Below, piece by piece: positions 59,548-64,000 of a stretch of DNA of 64,000 nt. This DNA is from JACDAE01 sp963717195. Lineage in GTDB: Bacteria; Chloroflexota; Ktedonobacteria; Ktedonobacterales; Ktedonobacteraceae. Position 1 is the first letter of the stretch. Every line of letters begins with the position of its first letter. The notes under the pieces were generated by a model. It was not told the DNA's origin, ran no database searches, and saw only the letters and a program-made list of their open reading frames with translations. The stretch covers positions 124,001 through 188,000 of the forward strand of contig CAVQVR010000001.1 in assembly GCA_963717195.1 (NCBI GenBank), read 5' to 3'. The position numbers and the translations under genes were made by a program.

Positions 59548-60883
59548 GCCATTTCTCCTTTCCTCCTGGATAATGTACTGCCAGATCATAGAGATCAGTC
59601 TTCAGTTCGTCTTCATTGCCCGTCAATACCAGGTGAATGGCCGCGCCACCAATACGCAGATCCAGCAAGCGCTCCACAGTTGCTTCATTGAGCGTATTTA
59701 TCGCGCTGATCAATACAATGGTTGTGCCCAGTGGAAACATGCGCTCTTCCGTATCAATGACACGCTCAATCGTGGTATTGTAACGCGGAACCAGCCGCGC
59801 CAGAGTTGAGAGCAGGCGATCATGCTGCTCAGTATCTAAAGAGAAAGGTATACGCGTCACAGGAGCAGAGATCTCTGTCGTCATCAGTTTCTCCACCTTC
59901 CGCTCCTCCTGCTGTATTCCATCATGCGAGATATCTTCAAGTGGAGACAGCGCGACAGCACAATTGGCCAACAATCCCACCTGGTAGCCTTCTTCAAGCG
60001 CCCACACGGCCAGTGAAGCCGCCGTTGTAATCGTCAATTCTTGCAGCTCAATATCGCTTCCCTTTGCTTCATCAGAATAGTTCCAGGCATCCAGCAACAG
60101 CAGCAAACGGCGCATGCTGCCCGGTTCATAGACTTTACTGCGTAAAACGCCTGAATGGGCAGTTGCTTTCCAGTGAATACGACGTGGGTCATCACCTGGT
60201 AAATAGTCACGCACACCAACCACGCGCAATGGATCTTCAAGCAAACGCCTGTGCGATGCATACTCACCAAATGGGTGTATCGATGATAGACCCAACGTTT
60301 CCAGCGGGGCTACGAGTGGATACACCAGCAGCACCTCGCCAGCAGGCAACGTAATCTCAGTCTCCAGCCAACCAAAAGGATCGCTGCACCTCAATCTCAT
60401 TGGTCCAAAGACATGCAGCCCACGTGTATCACAACGTATCCGATAACGACGGGTGACGCGTTGAAACGACCACAACAACCAGGTGCTCATGAGCGTATCT
60501 TGTTCGGTCTTTTGCAAAAGCCGCACCCGACTGGAAAGGATGGCAAGTGGTGGCGTGATCTTATTCTCCACATCTAGCCAGGGCAGCGGCAACAATTTCT
60601 GATTCTCAATAATCACGGAAAGAATTACATCTTCACCCAAAAAGAGATGACGTTGATTCACCTGCTGGCGCACAAGCAAGTGACGTAATCCCTGCCGATA
60701 CCACAGGTCAGGTACCAGCCCGATCATGAGTATAAAGAGAGATGCCAGAAACAGGAGGGGCTGCTGCAATGGCAGGCTCAATAAAAAAAGCACAAGCGCC
60801 AGCACATACCATGCACGACGTTTTTTGAGCATCTCCACATCATATTCAAGAGGGGAAAAATCCGTTTTCATAGCAGTGCTCAC
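59471..60883 (-). CDS. DUF58 protein of the MoxR operon
   Basis: A 470-residue protein with two membrane helices near the N-terminus (about 24-58: AWYVLALVLFLLSLPLQQPL...), a DUF58 domain with the signature GVRDYLPGDDPRRIHWKATA (about 223-242) and a vWA-like fold (LLLLLDAWNY in place of a MIDAS DxS). Start GTG at 60883 overlaps the MoxR stop by 4 bases (GTGA). It overlaps the next gene by 77 bases. DUF58 proteins work with MoxR AAA+ ATPases to mature or assemble other proteins; partner is unknown. Confidence 0.9.
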   Translation of the reverse strand: MSTAMKTDFSPLEYDVEMLKKRRAWYVLALVLFLLSLPLQQPLLFLASLFILMIGLVPDLWYRQGLRHLLVRQQVNQRHLFLGEDVILSVIIENQKLLPLPWLDVENKITPPLAILSSRVRLLQKTEQDTLMSTWLLWSFQRVTRRYRIRCDTRGLHVFGPMRLRCSDPFGWLETEITLPAGEVLLVYPLVAPLETLGLSSIHPFGEYASHRRLLEDPLRVVGVRDYLPGDDPRRIHWKATAHSGVLRSKVYEPGSMRRLLLLLDAWNYSDEAKGSDIELQELTITTAASLAVWALEEGYQVGLLANCAVALSPLEDISHDGIQQEERKVEKLMTTEISAPVTRIPFSLDTEQHDRLLSTLARLVPRYNTTIERVIDTEERMFPLGTTIVLISAINTLNEATVERLLDLRIGGAAIHLVLTGNEDELKTDLYDLAVHYPGGKEKWRELIATVKNGPRDVAGTSSTSLQLD

Positions 60884-61866
60884 TCTCTTGCGGGTGGAAG
60901 AGCAATCGTCTCAACGGGCACAGCAATAGAGCGTAAAATCTCGTCGATGATCTCCAGGGTTCGTTTACCACGCATACGTGTACGCGTTGTCGTCAATAAG
61001 CGATGGGCCAGAACCGCTGGCGCAAGATATTTCACATCGTCTGGCACTACAAAATCACGTCCCTGAAGCGCCGCATATGCTTCACACGCACGATAGAGCG
61101 CCAGGGTTCCACGCGGACTGACACCAAGTTGTACCGCATCATGCTCACGAGTGGCACGCACAATTGCCAGCAGGTAACGCTCAACCTCCGTTTGCCAGCG
61201 CACCTCGCGTATTCTATTCTGCAACGTAAGAAGCTGCTCGGCACTCATCACAGTCTGCAAAGACTCCAACGGCTCCTCCTGCTTGAAACGATGTAGAATA
61301 GTCTCCTCTTCATCTAAAGAAGGATATCCAACCTGAATACGCAGCAAGAAACGATCTAATTGAGCTTCGGGCAATGGAAACGTTCCCTCTAACTCAATGG
61401 GATTTTGCGTCGCCAGCACCAGAAACGGTCGTGGTAAAGCCAGCGTATCGCGCTCAACCGTCACCTGCCGCTCAGCCATAGCTTCCAATAACGCTGCTTG
61501 CGTACGTGGTGTCGTACGATTTACTTCATCCACCAGCAATATCTGCGCAAAGACGGGACCGTGCCGAAATACGAACTCATTGCGCCGCTGATCAAAATAG
61601 CTCACTCCGATAATATCGGTAGGTAACAGATCGGGAGTGCCCTGGACACGCTGAAAAGTAGCCCCCAGAGAACGCGCCAACGCCTTCGCCAATACAGTTT
61701 TTCCCATGCCCGGTACATCCTCGATCAATACATGCCCATCGCTCAATAATGCCACCAGGAGCAGATCGATTACCTCGCTTTTGCCTACAATGACACGTGC
61801 GACATTCTCTCGGATCGTTTGCGCAATATGCTGCACTGTGCGTAGGGAAGCAGCTTCGTCAGCCAT
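60880..61866 (-). CDS. MoxR-family AAA+ ATPase
   Basis: A 328-residue MoxR ATPase. Walker A is VPGMGKT (about 51-57), Walker B LLVDEVNR (about 110-117), sensor 1 LATQNPIE (about 151-158) and the arginine-finger-like EAQLDRF. It has the MoxR hallmark 'EGTFPLPEAQLDRFLL' and a winged C-terminal region. It is the first gene of the MoxR-DUF58-DUF4129 operon and overlaps the DUF58 gene by 4 bases. Likely a chaperone-like remodeler. Confidence 0.93.
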   Translation of the reverse strand: MADEAASLRTVQHIAQTIRENVARVIVGKSEVIDLLLVALLSDGHVLIEDVPGMGKTVLAKALARSLGATFQRVQGTPDLLPTDIIGVSYFDQRRNEFVFRHGPVFAQILLVDEVNRTTPRTQAALLEAMAERQVTVERDTLALPRPFLVLATQNPIELEGTFPLPEAQLDRFLLRIQVGYPSLDEEETILHRFKQEEPLESLQTVMSAEQLLTLQNRIREVRWQTEVERYLLAIVRATREHDAVQLGVSPRGTLALYRACEAYAALQGRDFVVPDDVKYLAPAVLAHRLLTTTRTRMRGKRTLEIIDEILRSIAVPVETIALPPARE

Positions 61867-61953
61867 ATAATAGAAACTCCGATCTCTTATTTTTTCAGGA
61901 AAAGCCTTTTCTTAATATGAGTGTTTCCACGATTGTCCTCTGGCAGAAAGTTT

Positions 61954-61996
61954 CATTCAGAGACAGGCGCAGGCTAACCGCACCTGTCTCTGAATG
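61954..61996 (-). terminator. 17-bp hairpin between the SDR and MoxR genes
   Basis: Arms 61954-61970 and 61980-61996 (CATTCAGAGACAGGCGC / GCACCTGTCTCTGAATG) pair with one G-U. It lies 21 bases past the SDR stop and 88 bases before the MoxR start. It has no long T run. Confidence 0.7.
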
Positions 61997-62016
61997 ATCT
62001 CCTTGTAGTCTGACTG

Positions 62017-62852
62017 CTAGGCTTCCGCGAGAGTAAGGGGGCGAATGATTTTTCCATCAATGTCCACAAACCCGTAGTCTTGGGCAAGTTGTGAAGTTAA
62101 CAGGATGGTGCCGGATCGCTGCATTTTGGCCGGATCGCTCGCTAAAGCGGCAACCGCTCGTCCGACAAATTGGGGCGATTTCGGAATTACTGAGATCTAA
62201 CCATTCGGCATTCGCCATGACTGCTTCTGTCCGTACCAGGCCGGGATATAGAGCAACGCTAGCGACATCATAGGGACGTAGCTCTTCAGCGCAATCCGCT
62301 GCAAATTTATCGGTTGCTGCTTTGGCCATCCCATAGATAAGATTTCCCCATATGCTTTTGAGCTGCCCAAAAGGAGATGGTGACCATGAGACCACTCCGC
62401 TGCTTGATCATAAGCGGGGCGGCCAAACGGCTTGCTATGAAATGGGCACGAACCCCGGCATGAAACATCGCCTCCCAGCGCCACACAGGTTGCTCCCAGA
62501 AGGGGCGCTCCCACGTCCACTCGCCATTTTCGCTCATCTGCTCGTAGCCGCCCCAGATGTTATTCACCAGGAGATCCAGTCGCCCCTGCTCTGCCTGGAT
62601 TTGCGCAAAGAGTGCTTCCACTTCCGTATCGTTACGATGATCACAGCAAACAGAGATGCCCCGGCCACCGAGGCACGTGACCTCAGCAGCAGTTGCTTCA
62701 ATGCTTCCCGAGTACGGGCTGGAGTGTTGCTCACTGGTGCGCCCTGTCACGTAGACAGTCGCTCCCGCTTCGCCTAAACCCAGGGCTATTCCCTTGCCCA
62801 CACCACGACTCGCTCCGGTGACCAGGGCAATGGTATTGATTAATGGTACCAT
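62017..62852 (-). pseudogene. SDR-family oxidoreductase with two one-base frameshifts
   Basis: The N-terminal half from 62852 has ALVTGASRGVGKGIALGLGE, LDLLVNNIWGG and GLMVTISFWAAQKHMG. It then shifts frame at GGGGAAATC (about 62350) into LIYGMAKAATDKFAADCAEE, which supplies the catalytic YxxxK. It shifts again at GAAATCG (about 62190) into SPQFVGRAVAALASDPAKM and ends at TAG at 62017-62019 (...PLTLAEA). Removing one A at each site restores an SDR of about 278 residues. Both lesions are an extra A after GAA. They may be true decay or systematic base-call errors. Confidence 0.78.
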
Positions 62853-63070
62853 CTCTTCTATCCCTGTCTCGTTTCTAGCCTCCAGTATTTGGAGAAGTTG
62901 ACTTCGATTGCTGTCCAGTATCAGGGTTCACTTTAACTTCTCATCTCTTTTTCTCTCCAGCTACAGGTTGCAAAAAGGGAAAATGTGTGCCATGGTTATT
63001 TTTTGACAGGTGTGCTACAGTTTCCTACAGCCCTGACATAATGATAACACACCAATAGAGGAGTACTAAT

Positions 63071-64000
63071 ATGATTGATAACGAAGACACTCCCACCATG
63101 CCACGTCCCCAGATACCACAAGAGGATGATAATCCTGCAGCGACAATACAGGTTCCTCCCGTCACTCCCGAATCCAGTGCACAAAACAATGAAACAGCAC
63201 CCACTGAACCAACGAATGAAGCGACAGAACAGACTACTACAACCCCACCTGGCGAAACAGCAGAGGGGACCTCTCCCACAACTCCACCTGAAACGGCTAA
63301 GGAGGTAACTGAGCAGAGTACAGCACCTGCATCACCAGAACCAGCAAGCGTACTTCCTTCGCCCGCATCCCTCGTGGCAAATGTCCCGGCTGCGGTTCCA
63401 GTAACGCAAGGATTACCATACGCGAGCGTTGAAGATCTACTGGCGTTGCAGATTGTCAACGATCCACAAATTTCGCCGGATGGTTTGTTGATTGCTTTCG
63501 CAGTGCTCCAGAGCGATGGCACCAAAAACACCACCAGCAGTGCGGTCTGGCTCGTAAATAGCAGTGGAGGAAAGACGCAAACACCCCGGCAAATTACGAG
63601 CGGAGAATACCTTGATACAACGCCACGCTGGTCCCCTGATGGACGTACATTGGCATTTTTGAGGGATAGTAGCGGAACAGCTCAGATCTACCTGCTCCCT
63701 ATGAGTGGTGGCGAGGTACGTCAATTAAGTACATTTGCACACGACGTGACTGAATACCGATGGCGATCCGATGGCCGGGCACTGCTGGCCCATAGCGCCT
63801 GGGGACCATCCGACGCACATGCAGACACTACAGGCAACACAACCGTCGAAGTCTTTACACGCCTGGATGCTCACTGGAACGGACAGGGATACAAGCAGGG
63901 ACGCTATCAACAACTCTGGTTGCTGCCGTTGGAAGGTTCAGCAACACGCCTGACCTCTGAACCCGTCGATCTGGAGCAATCATGCTGGTCTCCCGATGGA
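63071..64000 (+). CDS. S9-family peptidase/TolB-like propeller protein, 3'-truncated by window edge
   Basis: The frame is open from the ATG at 63071 (AGAGGAG 7 bases upstream) to the window end. Residues about 1-115 are a low-complexity Thr/Pro/Glu/Ala tail, then ASVEDLLALQIVNDPQISPD and repeated propeller blades such as TTPRWSPDGRTLAFLRDSSG and EYRWRSDGRALLAHS. This is the N-terminal propeller of an acylaminoacyl/prolyl-oligopeptidase-like S9 protein, whose catalytic domain would lie outside the window. The disordered tail is atypical. A plain WD40/TolB protein is the alternative. Confidence 0.8.
   Translation, partial: MIDNEDTPTMPRPQIPQEDDNPAATIQVPPVTPESSAQNNETAPTEPTNEATEQTTTTPPGETAEGTSPTTPPETAKEVTEQSTAPASPEPASVLPSPASLVANVPAAVPVTQGLPYASVEDLLALQIVNDPQISPDGLLIAFAVLQSDGTKNTTSSAVWLVNSSGGKTQTPRQITSGEYLDTTPRWSPDGRTLAFLRDSSGTAQIYLLPMSGGEVRQLSTFAHDVTEYRWRSDGRALLAHSAWGPSDAHADTTGNTTVEVFTRLDAHWNGQGYKQGRYQQLWLLPLEGSATRLTSEPVDLEQSCWSPDG

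Overview
The window looks like chromosomal DNA of a Ktedonobacteria-like member of the Chloroflexota. This is an inference from gene content, not a database result. The pointers are a polyhydroxyalkanoate (PHA) locus, a complete-looking coenzyme F420 cluster, an FMN-riboswitch-controlled RibX/RibY transporter of the kind described in Chloroflexi, XRE-TPR regulators, a CYP102-like fused P450, and many intergenic stem-loop repeats carrying GTAGGGGC / GCCCCTAC. Composition is close to 50% GC, genes lie on both strands, and no CRISPR array, tRNA or complete transposase was seen. The two end genes (adenylate kinase and an S9-type peptidase) are cut by the window edges.

Layout. 1-6.1 kb: adk end, then a PHA locus (phaQ-type PadR repressor, PhaE-like subunit, PhaC, PhaB, a PHB-depolymerase-like esterase and a phasin). 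The phaQ and phasin promoters share a TGCATATA motif that overlaps the core promoter. 6.2-13.1 kb: a nucleotidyltransferase and an unknown partner, a BM3-like P450-reductase with a divergent TetR repressor and a palindromic operator, a nuclease-like lipoprotein and a DUF1963 protein. 13.2-21.3 kb: endonuclease III followed by a stretch rich in broken genes (two nth remnants, a nitroreductase with an early TGA, an XRE-TPR regulator and a flavin reductase each interrupted by one TAG), mixed with intact threonine aldolase and membrane-protein genes. 21.5-25.3 kb: the most interesting locus, a strong promoter fused to a perfect 38-bp palindrome, driving a J-domain/pseudokinase protein, a vWA protein and a divergent adenylosuccinate synthetase paralog. 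25.5-32.7 kb: a membrane protein, an HtrA-like protease, a CCAEP-tail B12/radical-SAM protein coupled to a duplicated YggX protein, a divergent formyltransferase, a CheR-PAS protein and a Usp/ion-transporter pair.

34-48.3 kb: a 156-bp inverted-repeat element between the transporter and smc, then smc, an EamA transporter, a solitary 5S rRNA gene with its own promoter and terminator, a class V aminotransferase, a GNAT protein, a secreted three-repeat protein, thyX-folA, a small HTH protein, moaA, glnA and an anchored secreted protein. 48.5-53.3 kb: a Tat-exported GH88/GH105-like hydrolase interrupted by TAG, and the F420 genes cofE, FbiB-like nitroreductase, cofD and cofC in one operon. 53.6-64 kb: a long hairpin repeat, the FMN riboswitch with ribX and ribY, HIT and alpha/beta-hydrolase genes, a MoxR-DUF58-DUF4129 operon, a frameshifted SDR and the start of an S9-type peptidase.

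Functional themes are carbon storage (PHA), flavin/F420 redox chemistry (P450-reductase, F420, nitroreductases, riboflavin uptake), one-carbon/thymidylate metabolism (ThyX-DHFR), and a probable regulated stress or conflict locus at 21.5-25.3 kb. Several genes carry single-base lesions (three in-frame TAG, one TGA, several indels in short A runs), so local gene decay or assembly error must be considered.
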